This document shows, piece by piece, positions 23,883 through 35,410 of a DNA stretch of 64,000 bases. The stretch covers positions 1 to 64,000 of the forward strand of contig CAXKVR010000029.1 of NCBI GenBank assembly GCA_964058845.1. Reading direction: 5' to 3'. Origin of the DNA: Carex sylvatica (lineage: Eukaryota > Streptophyta > Magnoliopsida > Poales > Cyperaceae). The position numbers were made by a program, and so were the translations under genes. How positions within the stretch are numbered: position 1 is the first letter of the stretch; each line of letters begins with the position of its first letter. Under the pieces are notes generated by a model. That model made no database searches, was not told the DNA's origin, and was given only the letters and a program-made list of their open reading frames with translations.

Positions 23883-24569
23883 TAGGGGTGTTCAAATAGT
23901 TCGGTTTATTTGGTTTTTAACCGAACCGGAAAAATTCGGTTTAAATGGTTCGGTTTTTCAGTTTAATTGGTTTTGTTCTATTTTTGGTGTTATTCAGTTT
24001 TTGTTGTTTGGTTCGATTTAGAAAATTTTAAAATCGGTTGAACCGAACCGACCAAATTGTTTTGATATATCGCGTTGCTTCTGTTGGGTTTAGGGTTCGC
24101 TTCATTTGAATCTCCGACTCATTTTTCTTTTTTCGCCTTTGTCTCTTCTGAGATTCTATCACCGCCTCCATTTGAATCTCTGAAGGAAACAAATCAAAGA
24201 AATCCACCTCCTTTTATATGCTCAACTAAGATCTCATTCTCTGCCATCCGATTTCAAGGAATTTTCTCAATCTTTTGTCTTTTCTCTACTCATTTTCTTT
24301 CTGTGTAAGTTTTGTGTGATTTGTGCAATGCACGAGAAAAGCAGGACATATCAAAGAATTTGAAGACTGCCTTTTAATTTTTTGATCTAGTCTATCAAAT
24401 TTCGGTTTAACTGAACAAATCAAAATTTACATTAGTTTGTTCGGTTCGGTTGTAATTCGGTTTAAAAGTTTAGTTCGGTCGGTTTGGTTTTATTTTTTCA
24501 AACCGAATAAAACTTTGGTTTGCAAAAATTAGTTCGGTTTCAACCGAACCGATCGTTTGAACACCCCTA
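23883..24569. mobile_element. hAT-like element with GGGTGTTCAAA ends and a possible captured gene fragment
   Basis: Ends are TAGGGGTGTTCAAA and TTTGAACACCCCTA, a hAT-style inverted repeat. Subterminal regions are rich in CGGTTT/AACCGAAC in both orientations. The centre (about 24075-24320) is different in composition, pyrimidine-rich like a 5' untranslated leader and open for 77 codons before a GTAAGT-like donor, so it may be captured host sequence. No target duplication was found. Confidence 0.6.
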
Positions 24570-25239
24570 CCATTGTGAGACTAACTTAAGATTCTGGACC
24601 GGAGCAAGTATTTTTTTTTTTTAGCATACTAAAAACAAGTATGTTTTGATTATAATATATGTATTATATTATATAAATGGATTATTCATATAACTTAATT
24701 ATTCAAAAATTATTCGCTTCATATCCGTATTCATAGATTGCCCATTCCATATCCGTATTTGTTGAAGGTAGATTTGATTTTAAATGATTATACCCTTTTA
24801 CTATCTGTGTTCGTGTTTGAATGGTGGAACAAATTTGGTATCATTTAGCATTATCCACTTCACAATATTGTTAAAAATCACACATTAGCATTTCACAACC
24901 CAATACAAGTACTTATATTAACTGAGTAAGCCATAAAAACAATTAACACCAAAAATTTATCACTACGCTTCATGATCACATTTCTCAAGTTTATTGTAGT
25001 CCCTAATTTGAACTTACAAAGATAAGTCTACTCAAAATATGCACCTACATCTACACCCCTTTTATTATCACAGCGGCAAATGTTTCCATACAACGATAAC
25101 TTCACGATCACATTACCTAAGTTCATTATAGTCCCTAATTTGAACCTACAAAGATAAGTCTACCCAAAATATGCACCTATGTCTAACAAGACATGCCTTG
25201 TTCTTAGCTGTGTGTGCACGTACGTATACTCGGCATACA

Positions 25240-25450
25240 GTGCTTTTGCAATACACTAGTTAAGAGGTGTAAGTAGATTGGATACGGATATATAAAAGCT
25301 AAATCGTATCCATATGTATTTTAAATTAATTGAAATAATTGCCTTGAAAAGTCTTTTTTGTGAAATGAATCCTTGGAGGGTACCAGCTGCATCATAAACA
25401 AAGCATGATAAAATAAATTCCAAAAATGTCAAAAACAAAAGCTAAGAACA
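25240..25450 (+). pseudogene. Truncated peptide gene: promoter plus the first six codons
   Basis: The family promoter landmarks are present (ATCGTATCCATAT, CCTTGAAAAGTC, AATGAATCCTTGGAGGGTAC, GCATCATAAA). They are followed by ATG TCA AAA ACA AAA GCT near 25424-25441, then an abrupt jump into sequence normally found far downstream of the genes (TTTAAGTAAA, then TTTATGATGTAAAAAC). The deletion removes nearly all of both exons. The TATA region reads TCTTTTTTGTG, so the TATA box is also lost. Confidence 0.8.
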
Positions 25451-26434
25451 AATTTAAGTAAAATAATTTATGATGTAAAAACAAATTTAAGTAAAAAATA
25501 TCCTTAAATTTTTATTGTATGAACTTTTGGCTGGATCCAAATTTATTTCTAAATTGAACACCATCTGCTAATTTATTAATTATACTGAGTCATCAAATAT
25601 AATTAAGGGAAAAAATGATCATGCTCAGTGGCTAAGATTCTCATACTACTTTTTGAGAATAAAATGCCCTTGCCACCCCATCTCTATCTCAAAAAGAGAG
25701 AGCAACGACTTGAGTCAACTAATCCAACAATCTTAAATCTCGATGTTCATCTACAAAACAACCAAATAAAGTACATTGGTTTGAATGGTTTGAATTAGGG
25801 ATAGAGAAAGGGTGGCAAGGAATTGGTCTGCGTTTTTTCTCAAAAATTAGTTTAAGAATCTGAGCCTTTGAGCATGAGCATTTTTTTTCCCTCCATTATA
25901 TTACACGACTCAGTATAATTAATAAATTAACAAACAGTGGGTCATCTTTAAAATAAATATGGATGTAGACAGCAGTTAATATTTTAATTATTTAATGAAT
26001 TGAGAAACTGGGGAACAGACCATTGTAGAGAGTTAGTTTTGAGTAATTTTTACTATTTCAAAATTCAGTGTGTTGTAGAGAATAATTCACAGAGGTCAGC
26101 TGCAGCAGAGTCCATGATACTTAACAATTATTTATTTCGACCAAAATAATTACTTCAGCATAGCAAAATTAGTATCAAGTGGGATTACTTGACCGCTCTC
26201 CTTGTTACTGCATGCAAGTCTATATAACTCTATTAATTAATTACATGAACATTATTTTTTGACACAAATCTATATAAAGTCCATTACTTAATTGCACACT
26301 TTACAACATTAATATATGAAATTCACTCCTTACTTGGGATTTCCACTAAGCACTTATTATTTATACATGTATACATAAATACGTTCTTGCATTCTTCTTG
26401 CTCTGACTCTTTCATGTAACCAGACATCACTCTT
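25451..26434. other. Duplicated downstream flanks in opposing orientation
   Basis: 25500-25880 matches the downstream flank of the plus-strand peptide genes (for example AGAGAGAGCAACGACTTGAG). 25980-26330 matches the same type of flank in reverse, belonging to gene B. This creates an imperfect inverted repeat between the truncated copy and gene B. Confidence 0.6.
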
Positions 26435-26913
26435 CTATGGCTTTTCTTCAGGAGGATTACATTTATAAATCTTAGGGCAGGGTCTAGGGTAAGGCCCGCC
26501 TTTGGGTGATGGCAACGCAGGGTGATTTGGATTTAATGCCCCCCCACGAATTGCTGAAAACGAGGAGATGACAAAGTAGATTTCCAATTTAAAATTGAGA
26601 AATGAAAGAAATACAGAAGAAATCTTTGTCACTTTATCTATTACTAGAAATTTCGACGTACCAAAATTTAAAAGATACATAACTCTATCAAACTGTTTTT
26701 CTTGAATTATCATGTAAATTAAAATCTGAATACTTCCTTTAGAAAAAAGAATACAATAGCTAATAATTAAGATAGAGAGAGAGACAGAGATTACTTACAA
26801 CCAGCCTTGTTCTCTTCCAGGATTCGAGCAGCCTCGGTACAAGGCAATAAGAGAGAGCTAGTGAAAAATAGGAAGAGAATGCAGAGAATTGGGAGAGCTT
26901 TTGTTGTTGACAT
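26435..26913 (-). CDS. Secreted cysteine-pair peptide B, RALF-like C-terminus
   Basis: Exons 26913-26799 and 26553-26435 with a 245-bp phase-1 intron encode 77 residues. The signal peptide is almost identical to A (MSTTKALPILC, ending TEA before AR). Exon 2 ends GGPYPRPCPKIYKC then NPPEEKP. It differs from A mainly by INGR to IRGG, Arg to Pro after the first exon 2 cysteine, Asn to Lys before the second, and Ala to Glu in the tail. Two-exon structure, donor (GTT, then GTAAGT) and acceptor (GTTTTCAG, then CAAT) are conserved. A and B are close sisters in the same orientation, about 6.6 kb apart. An apoplastic signalling peptide is likely; a specific receptor cannot be inferred. Confidence 0.8.
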
Positions 26914-26978
26914 TTTGGAAATTTATTTTATTTTGCTTTGTTTTATGATGGAGCTGGTACCCTCCAAGGATTCATTCC

Positions 26979-27071
26979 TATATATAGACTTCCCAAGGCA
27001 ATTATGACAATTAATTAAAAATATATATGGATACGATTCAGCAATTATCTCTTCCATTGACCTCAGGTCAA
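26979..27071 (-). promoter_or_regulatory. Promoter of peptide gene B: TATA box and W-box dyad
   Basis: TATATATAG complement at 26979-26987 and the palindrome TTGACCTCAGGTCAA at 27057-27071, in the same arrangement as gene A. Confidence 0.65.
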
Positions 27072-27515
27072 TGCAACTTTTCAGCACACTTGTCATTAGT
27101 TATGGTGCATTTTTTCAATTGTTGGCAATGCGTATTTATCTCAAAACCAATCCTGGTCAGCTCAATGGGCCGGACCCATTGGTGCACCCAACCCAACCCA
27201 TTGGGCCGTCTCAAATTAATTTATACTTTTCTTTCTACTAATTCTTTCATATATACAACCAATTACTTGAGTAAAGTTTCCACAAATCTTTGGTTCCGAT
27301 TTTAATTTGTTTATCGCACGACAATTGTTTTGCATCTTATCTGGTGGATCATCTGTTTGTTTACTTACTATTTTTTTTTTCATGTAGTATTTTTTAATTG
27401 AATAGTGTCTATTATACTCTGTTGATCTTAGTCAAAATGAATGAGGTGAATGAGGTGCACTGGAAGAACCTGGTCCTGTGGTCTGTTACTCCTTTAATGA
27501 TATATTCTATACGAC

Positions 27516-28330
27516 CCAGCCCGTGCCTTTATCTCCACTTAGACTCTATTTTCTTTCATATCTTTAGCCCAGAGAACACTACTAGAATCTGCACTTTTTC
27601 CGTGGGAAGATTTAGCTTTTTCCAAGGGTAAGAGAGGCCCTTGAAAATAAAATGGTGTTTTCTGACACACTTAAACATTTTCAACGGTAGGCTGATGAAA
27701 ATAGTTGCGCATGAAAATTCCTGTTGTCTACCCTTGGAAATGTCTCATATCTGCCCATGAAAATACTTCTGGATGACCCATGACCCGCCAAACAAACCAA
27801 ATATTATTTTTTATTGATAGCCCATGGAAATAGTTGATCCCATGCCCTTGAAAATATTTTGAAAGTTGTCACATATATTATTTCCATGAGCTACCCTTGG
27901 AAATGTTTTGATTATTATGTTTATATTATTTTATAAGGAATGCCCATGAAAATACTTGGCTACTATGCCCTTAAAAATGTTTCATTGATATAGTTAATAT
28001 TATTTTATAGTTATACTAACTATTTCTATGAAGCTACCGTTGGAAGTGTTTAGCTCCTGAAAACATAAGCATTTCTATTTGTTGAGATCTCCCTTTAAAT
28101 ACAAAACTAAATCACAGAAGCAATCAATATTTAAAATGAAACATTTAATTGAAATCTTAAGTATAATTTATTGCATTTATTCATCTCTTTAATGATTTTT
28201 GCTAATTGTTTTTAATTATAACTGTTAGCGTATCGTTAAGAATTTTTGCTAATTGTATACGAGCCAGCCCGTGCCTTTATCTCCACTTAGACTCTGTTTT
28301 CTTTCATATCTTAGCCCAGAGAAGCCCACA
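27516..28330. mobile_element. CACTA-like insertion with subterminal repeats between 60-bp direct repeats
   Basis: CACTACTAGAATCTGC at 27577 looks like a CACTA terminus. From 27600 to about 28070 there are at least ten short units alternating CCCATGAAAATA and CCCTTGGAAATG, typical of a subterminal array. The host segment CGTGCCTTTATCTCCACTTA, then GACTCT and TTTTCTTTCATATC, occurs just before the element (27523-27575) and again after it (28269-28322), so the inserted block is bracketed by a direct repeat of about 55-60 bp. Confidence 0.6.
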
Positions 28331-28864
28331 ATAATAAATTAATAGTCCAAAAATAAAATAGTCAACCAAATTTTTTTTTTTTTTCGGATTTCAAAATACC
28401 TGTCCGTTAATTAATCAATCTATTAATCCAACTAAATTCGACGCAAGACAGGTAATTTTCCAATCAAATTTGAATCATATTGTTTTGTGCACTTTTAGAA
28501 AAGTCGTACAAAAAAAATAAATTCAAACTTTCATTAAAACATAGCTAAACATGCTCAGTCCTCAGTTCCATTAATTGGAAGAAAAGTCAGGTTTTTGTTT
28601 TCAATCGAAAAATATATTATAAAATGTTATTTCCGTATTAGTTTGGTGGTATTGAAAAAAAAAAATTTAATCTCATTTTCTTAAATAAAAATTATATCAT
28701 GTACGTAGTATAAGATTAATGAATATATGTTAAGGTTTTTAATCTTTATTGACTGTATCTTACACAAAATTATTAAGAAACTATTAATAAGAAAGAATTT
28801 AATGTTGCCTTCAAAAAAGAAACAATATCAATGTCCACAACTCAGATTTAAAGAACAGAGCATA

Positions 28865-29093
28865 ATGGCATGGAATATGAAAACATCTCTGCTTTCTCAA
28901 TTTGCTCCCCTCAATTACAGCCTCTGCACACGCTCCTTCTAATAACTCCGGAAGGGGCGTGTTTGCGCCATTGAGGAGGATCTTGAGAGGCTGATGCGAA
29001 CTCTAGAGCCGATCAAGGCCACACTGTACGATGCCAAGGAGAGGGAGATCAGAGACCGTTCCGTCAAGCTCTGGCTCAAGGAGCTCAAGAAGG
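28865..29093 (+). pseudogene. NLR coiled-coil exon fragment, third copy, on the plus strand
   Basis: Starts ATGGCATGG and is alignable with NLR exon 1. GCTCCCCTCAATTACAGCCT matches the main copy, and after a frameshift near 28965 the frame reads EEDLERLMRTLEPIKATLYD then EREIRDRSVKLWLKELKK. Homology stops at about 29093. It is opposite in strand to the other NLR copies, so it was inverted as well as truncated. Confidence 0.85.
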
Positions 29094-29326
29094 TTTTTGC
29101 TTCCATCTTTAATGGAGCCTTCCATCGCACACATCTCGATGCAACACGCATCTTATAATTACCTGCTCTCATTTCCAATTGCGCTCCCCCCCCCCCCAAA
29201 CAGTGCCTTCATTTCTCAGGTCTCACCTACACTATAAATGTACTCATTACTCAATATAGTCAATTACAAACTAAAGATTCTGTATCCCTCTCTAATCCCC
29301 GTCTTTCTCTCTCTTTTTCATAGGGA

Positions 29327-30084
29327 TAGGCCTGCTAAACGAGTTGGGCCAACTCATGGACTTTTTCGTTGGACTCTTAAATTGGTCAAATTAAGTTGAG
29401 CTCAATTCGAGTTCAGCCCAAACTCGGCCCTGACTTAAAATTATTCATCTCGATCCGATCCGAGCCGGGTTGAGTTTTGAGCGGAAGCATTCCCAAACTT
29501 TCTTCGTTTCTTCCCCTTTTACAAACACAAATAACCCAAGAATCGCCAAAAAGGATCCCAACTCATCTGATAAACAAAGACACCGCTATAGCAATTTAGC
29601 ATAAAACAAATAAACAAATAAAAATTAAAAATATAGGAATTTTTTTTTTCAATCAACTTTGACCATTCAACCTATTTTGATTGGTCATAAAAAAATGAGG
29701 GCCCACAATTTTTTTTTTGTCCGCATGGAAACGAGAAAAACCAGAAATTCCCATTTGATAGTTCATAACAGCTATTACTACAAGCTCTTTCTCTCTCTCT
29801 AAAAGCTGCCAAGTAGTGCTCTCTCTAACTTTGGCAGAGAAAGCTGCCAAGTCGCTCTCCTTTTTAGTAATTTATACTTCAATTTTATTTCTTCTCCTTG
29901 GCGTCAAACATGGACCAATAGTCCAATACCAAACGATCAGCACAAAGATTAAATTGGATTTGTTCGATCCGTGCTGAGTCTATCCGAGCCGAAAGATCAA
30001 ACGAGCTGCGTCCAAGTTGGGCTTTTTTCTTCTTTAAAATGAGTTGATCTGAGTTGAACCAAGGCCCGCTCATTAGCAGGCCTA
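29327..30084. mobile_element. hAT element, 758 bp, with perfect 8-bp target duplication
   Basis: Terminal inverted repeats are TAGGCCTGCTAA on the left and TTAGCAGGCCTA on the right, continuing imperfectly inward (GGGCC, CAACTC). CATAGGGA flanks both sides (29319-29326 and 30085-30092), the 8-bp duplication diagnostic of hAT transposition. No transposase is seen, so it is non-autonomous. Confidence 0.9.
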
Positions 30085-30379
30085 CATAGGGAGGTACGAG
30101 TCTGAGCTGTTTCTTTACAAATGCTGTTGCCAACTGGTTATTTTGGATGTTTCTCACAATTTTGGGCAGTCGTTAAATGAGATTTTCTGAGAATTATGTA
30201 TAGAAATAAGGTTTCTCAGATATCTCTGTAGCTTAATGGCTGGGATTATAGTGGCAGATTGTTGGCACATGCATATCATGTGCACGTACATCACTTGCTT
30301 GACTAAATTCCTCTGCGAAATTTAACTATGAAGCGAGTCAAGATCACAATAATCTTGTATATTAAACATTTGTTGTTCA

Positions 30380-31640
30380 GTACTGTCGATAAATTGTGAT
30401 GAGAATGAAAATATATATTGTATGTTAAACATTAACCTCGTTGCGTTGAATCTATATGTTGACAAATCTGATGCTTATGGACGTCTTAATAGCGTTACCA
30501 TTTTTTGTTATATTTTTGTAAGACAGGAGAAAAGAGATTTAAGAAAACAACTTATTATTACATTCTTATTTTTCAGCTTAATTTACAAGTGTCTCTATTT
30601 ATAGTTACATTTTGTTATATTTTTGTAAGACAGGAGAAAAGAGATTTAAGAAAATAACTTATTATTGCATTCTTATTTTTCAGCTTAATTTACAAGTGTC
30701 TCTATTTATAGTTACAAGGCAAACAAACAAGGCGTTGGAATACACTATTCCCTATTGTTATTAATTACAAGACACTATTTTCTATTCTATTAAATAAACT
30801 AGTTGTTGCAATTTGAATTCTATTTATATTTCAACACTTCCCTCAAGCTAGGAATGTATATATCCTACAATCCTAACTTGTTTGTAATTTTCTCAAAAGG
30901 ACTCAGATCCAACCCTTTGATGAAGATATACGCGAGTTGATTTTCACTTTTTATGTATGGTGTTTCAGTTCCTTTGCTTGAACATTTTATCTAATAAATT
31001 GGCAAATTGAAGGTATATGTCGTGCCGAATTGTTGTCACAATATATTTTTATCGGTTCTTTACTTTTAAATTCCATGTCTAATAGGAGTTGCTTGATCCA
31101 AGTTGGTTCACTTGCGGTTGATGCCATGTCATGATATTCGGCTTCGGCGCTTGATCGTGCTACAATATTTTTTTTTCTTACTTTTTCATGTGACTAGATT
31201 TCCGCTTATAATTGTGCAAAAATCGGTTGTCGATTTTCTATCGGATCTTTCAGCTCAGTTTGCATCGGAATAGTCACACATATCATTAGAATTATTTTTT
31301 TATCAAAATACCCTTACCGGGATTACTTCTTTTGCACCTCAGAATTATATTTATAGCTTCTAAATGTGTTCTTAATGAGTGCATAAACTTACTAATTTGG
31401 CTTACGGAAAAAGAAATATGCAAACAAGTAACCGTTAGATAGATCAATTTTCCTATAAGTCTCTGAAATTGATTTGTTTTTTAAAAATTCACAATCTTCA
31501 CTATTTAATTTGGCCTTGTTATCAACTAGAGTAGAGGTCGGTTTACATTCTAACTTTCCGGTTTCTTTTAATAAATCAAGTGTATATTTTCTTTGAAAAA
31601 TAAATAATCATTTATCAGAAGAAACTGCCTCTATTCATAA
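30380..31640 (-). mobile_element. Ty1/copia retrotransposon 3' fragment (RNase H end and LTR)
   Basis: On the minus strand the RNase H region reads NLVT, stop, KSKKKNIVARSSAEAEYHDM, then WIKQLLLDMEF and YCDNNSARHI, the classic copia RNase H block, broken by stops. It is followed by a purine-rich tract (GAGGGAAG at about 30836-30843) and the LTR start TGTTGAAATATA (about 30834 leftward). The LTR part contains a tandem duplication of about 107 bp (30503-30609 and 30610-30715). A related fragment lies at 41420-42490. Confidence 0.75.
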
Positions 31641-31896
31641 AAAATATTTAAGATATCATAAATCTTTTAAGAAAAATAATGGTCCAACCATTTTTACATG
31701 TAGAGAAAAATTGCAGGCCAATCCCTTGCTACCCTATCTAAAGGAGAGAAATATCTGAAGGAGAAAAATAGAAGGCCAATCCCTTACAATGTAAGATTGC
31801 AATCGTTATCAAACAAGAAAAATCCTGACTTGTTCATGCATCGCCAAAAAATGAAAAATGCATCATAACTAATGACAAGCGTGCTGAAAAGTTGCA

Positions 31897-32016
31897 TTGA
31901 CCTGAGGTCAACGAAGTAGATATCATTGTAGAAAAGTCCAGAGGTGCTATATATCGTATCCATATCTTTTTTTTTTTTAATTAATTTCAATAATTGTCTG
32001 GGAAAGTATATATATA
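31897..32016 (+). promoter_or_regulatory. Promoter of peptide gene C: W-box dyad and TATA box
   Basis: TTGACCTGAGGTCAA at 31897-31911 and a TATATATATA box at 32007-32016, about 70 bases before the start codon. Confidence 0.65.
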
Positions 32017-32082
32017 GGAATGAATCCTTGAGAGTACATACTGCATCATAAAGCAAAGCTGGATAAAATAAATTTTCATAAG

Positions 32083-32573
32083 ATGTCAACCGCAAAAGCT
32101 CTCCCAGTTCTATGCATGCTTTTCCTATTTTTCACGAGCTCTCTCCTATTGCCATGTACTGATGCTGCTCGAACCTTGGAAGAGAGCAAGGCTGCTAGTA
32201 AATAATCTCTCTCTCTCTTAATTAATTGCTAATGTATTCTTTTTTAAATTAAGGAAGAATTCGGACTTTAATTGACTTATAATTCAATGAAACTTAATTG
32301 AACCAGTACCTTTTAATTTGCTCCTAATTAATTATTTAAGTGGCAAGTTGATTTTTTTTGTAATAGATGAAGTTATAGATATCTTCCATAATTCTTTCAT
32401 TATTAGTAAATTATTGATTGCAAATCTACTTTGTCATCTCCTCATTTTCAGCAATCACCTATAGACCTATAGTAAATCGATCACGACCTATAGTAAGGCC
32501 ACCAGGCCCTCGACCCTGCAGTAAGAATAATCCTAAAAGTTGTTATCGTTCTCCTCCTGAAGCAAAGCCCTAG
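32083..32573 (+). CDS. Secreted cysteine-pair peptide C, divergent tail
   Basis: Exons 32083-32197 and 32452-32573 with a 254-bp phase-1 intron encode 78 residues. The signal peptide is MSTAKALPVLCMLFLFF, ending PCTDA before AR; the pro segment is TLEESKAA. The exon 2 product begins TITYRPIVNRSRPIVR, an internal near-repeat of RPIV, then PPGPRPCSKNNPKSC and a tail ending PPEAKP. Cysteine spacing is C-x7-C instead of C-x5-C, and the PY before the first cysteine is replaced by GP, so the RALF resemblance is weaker here. The donor is GTAAAT. The gene sits directly downstream of a copia fragment, and the whole block is duplicated at 41.4-43.6 kb. Confidence 0.78.
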
Positions 32574-34700
32574 AAGAATGATGCTTGGTTACATGAAAGA
32601 GTTAGAGCAAGAAGAATGCAACAACGTATTTATGTACGTGTATAAATAAAAAGAAGAGAGATTTATGTATGTGATTGGTTGAAATCTCCATTATGGAGGG
32701 GATTTAATATATTAATAGGTTTGTGCCAAAAACTAGTGTTCATCTAAATAAATCTGCCCATGCCCTCTACAACTCTTGCATGCAGTAATTAAGGACTGCT
32801 GCAGCAACACCACTTGACCCTAATTTTATTATCGTTAAGTAATTATGTTGGTTGAAATGAATGATTGTGATGGATCATGGACTCTGCTCAAGCTGACCTC
32901 TGTGAATGATTCTCTACAACACACATAATTTTGAAATAGTAAAAATTATAAAACTAATTCTCTATAATTAATGTCTATTCCCCTGTTTTTCAATTTATGA
33001 TGTAAAAACAAATTTACATATTAACTCTGGCTTGATACAATATTTTTTTTCCGAAGTTGACCACTATCTACTAATTGATTCTACTGAGTTTTGAGGCTGA
33101 TAGCATGAGACTACTTTTTGAGAAAAAACGCAGACCAATTTCTTGCCACCCCAACCCTATCCCAAAGAGAGAGAGCAACGACTTGAGTCAACTAATCCAA
33201 CAATCTAAAATCTCGCTGTTAAGCTTCAAAACATCCACTTGTTGATATATTGACAAAAGGACAATTTTACTGAAACTTCACTTTGACCAGAAGTAACAGA
33301 AAAAATAAAATCATTGAAGAAAATAATAAAAGGACTTGACAATACGTAGAATTTTGATCTGCAATGGAGAAATTTGAACCAACATTTTTATCCATATATT
33401 AAAAATTCTTCTTTTCCATTGAAAACCAACATTTTGATCTGAGCATGCTTAGCTAACTTTTAATGCAAGTTTGAAGTTTTTTTTGTTGTACTAATTTTCT
33501 AAAAGTGCACAACACAATATGATTCAAATTTGAATGGAAAATTCCCTGACTTGCATAGAATTTCATTGGATTAATGGATTCATTAATTAACCGACATTCA
33601 TATTGAAATCTGAAAAAAACAAACAAAAGATAATTCATTGAATATTTTGTTCTTGGGCTATTGATTTGTTAGTGTGGGCCTCTCTGGGCCCAGATATGAA
33701 AGAAAACAGACGTCCAAGTAGAATCATATTGACTAAGATCAACACAGTATAGAATCATATTAAAGGAAAATAACAGAACACGGAACCAGATTCTTCCAGT
33801 GCACATCATTCATTTTGACTAAGATCAACAAAGTATAATTGACACTATTCAATGGAAAAAAAAAAAAAATACTAACTAAATTTTTTTTGTAGTGTGATAA
33901 ACAAATTATTAAAATCGGAACCAAAGATTTGCGGAAACTTTACTCAAGTAATTGGTTGTATAGATGAACGAATTAGTAGAAAGAAAAGTACGAATTAATT
34001 TCATTAGTTCGGTTCGGTGTGGCACACTAATGGGTCGGGCCCAGCTAAGATACGTTTGTATGGTACCATTTACTTTACAATCAATTAGTGTAAAATGTAA
34101 ATATACCAGGTCTAATTGGCGTGTCCGGAACGAGGTCGTGTCGTGCTAATACATCAGAGTTTATAAATATTCTACACAGAACCTGAGATGAATACAACAC
34201 ATTTAACGGCACAACACAGTTTGGTATCACATGCTTTGAGGTTCCTTGCTGGTACTTAGATGTACGGTGCCGGTTTATTTATTTTTATTTTTTTAAATGT
34301 TGATAATTTGTTACTTTAATAATGTGCGCTAATATTAAAAATTCTGAAAAATTAAATTATATATCATTTTGTAAATTTTAGTTTCTTTAAATACAATTAT
34401 TTTGTAGTATTTTTGTTTTGCAATAATTTGAGAAAGTATTACTAAGGAGTAAAAATATGAATTTTTATTTAAACGTGTTGTGTTTTATCTGTGTCTTGCT
34501 GTACAACGTGCTGTGCCCGTACTTAGATGTGTCGTGCAGTACCTTTTGTGGATGTGCCGGGTTAGAAAAATTAGGACACAACACGTCTAATAAGGCATGC
34601 CACGTTGTTCTGTGTCCTTAGCCCTGTGTGCCGGCACATGTACCTGGCATGCCATGTTTTTGCAATACACTAGCTAAGAGGTGTAAACAGATTGGTTACG
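32574..34700. other. Shared downstream flank of gene C and a repeat-rich stretch
   Basis: 32590-33660 is the conserved 3' flank also seen after genes D, F and G. 33960-34640 contains the phrases GTGTCGTGCT and GTGTTGTGTT together with inverted-looking CGTGTTGT/ACAACACG units, suggestive of a decayed MITE placed just upstream of gene D. No gene is seen. Confidence 0.5.
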
Positions 34701-34750
34701 TACTAGATAATAGCTAAATTGTATCCATATCTATTTGGCCTTGAAAAGTC

Positions 34751-34759
34751 TATATATAG
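34751..34759 (+). promoter_or_regulatory. TATA box of peptide gene D, without a W-box dyad
   Basis: TATATATAG in the conserved context AAGTC before it and GAATGAATCC after it, 64 bases before the start codon. Homology to the other promoters ends near 34660, so the dyad found upstream of A, B, C, E, F and H is missing. Confidence 0.65.
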
Positions 34760-34814
34760 GAATGAATCCTTGGAGGGTTGCAACTGCATCATAATAGAAA
34801 CCACAGTTTCAAAA

Positions 34815-35176
34815 ATGTCAACAACAATACCTCTTCCTGTTGTCTGCATTCTCTTCCTATTTTTCACTAGCTCTCTCGTATTGCCATGCACCGAGGCTGC
34901 TCGAAACCTGGAAGAGAGCAAGGATGGTAGTAAGCAATCTCTCTTTCTTAAATGAAACTTGAACCAGTATCTTTTAAATGTTGGTAGTTTAAATTTCTAG
35001 TAATAGATAAAGTAACAGATTTATCTCCCGTATTTCTTGTATTTTCAGCAATCGGTGTGAGATCATTAAATCCAAATCAACCTTCGAGTCGATCACCCCG
35101 AGGCAAACCTTACAGACGACACTGCAGTTACAAGTATAATTGTTCTCGTGATCCTCCTTCAGAAGCAAAGCCATAG
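34815..35176 (+). CDS. Secreted cysteine-pair peptide D, RALF-like C-terminus
   Basis: Exons 34815-34929 and 35049-35176 with a short 119-bp phase-1 intron encode 80 residues. The signal peptide is MSTTIPLPVVCILFLFF, ending PCTEA before AR; the pro segment is NLEESKDG. Exon 2 encodes TIGVRSLNPNQPSSRSPRG, then KPYRRHCSYKYNC and SRDPPSEAKP. The PY-x-R-x-C-x5-C pattern is kept, and SLNPNQP parallels ALNPNHP of A and B, so D is nearer to A and B than to C, E and F. It has a different upstream region from the other intact genes (no W-box dyad), so its expression may differ. Confidence 0.8.
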
Positions 35177-35269
35177 AGAAATGATTCCTGGTACATGAAA
35201 GAATAAGAGCAAGAATAATGCAACGAAGTATTTATGTATGTGTTGAAACAATATGTAAGATGTATAATT

Positions 35270-35410
35270 GTGGTAATTATTGTCCTTCTCAAGCAAACCT
35301 GTAGAAGAATGATTCCTGGTTACATGAAAGAGTCAGAGCAAGAAGAATGCAACAAAGTATTTATGTATGTGTATAAAGAATAAATGTGATTTATATATAT
35401 GTGCTCGGTG
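35270..35410 (+). pseudogene. Duplicated 3' end of peptide gene D
   Basis: About 115 bp after the stop, the end of exon 2 and its 3' untranslated region recur: TGT CCT TCT CAA GCA AAC CTG TAG, then AAGAATGATTCCTGGTTACA and the usual GAATGCAACAAAGTATTTAT. Only the last few codons are represented, with KP changed to NL. Confidence 0.7.

Noticed and set aside
30225..30300. tRNA-like phrase TGTAGCTTAATGGCTGGGAT
   Set aside because: No B box, acceptor stem or cloverleaf could be folded from the surrounding bases.
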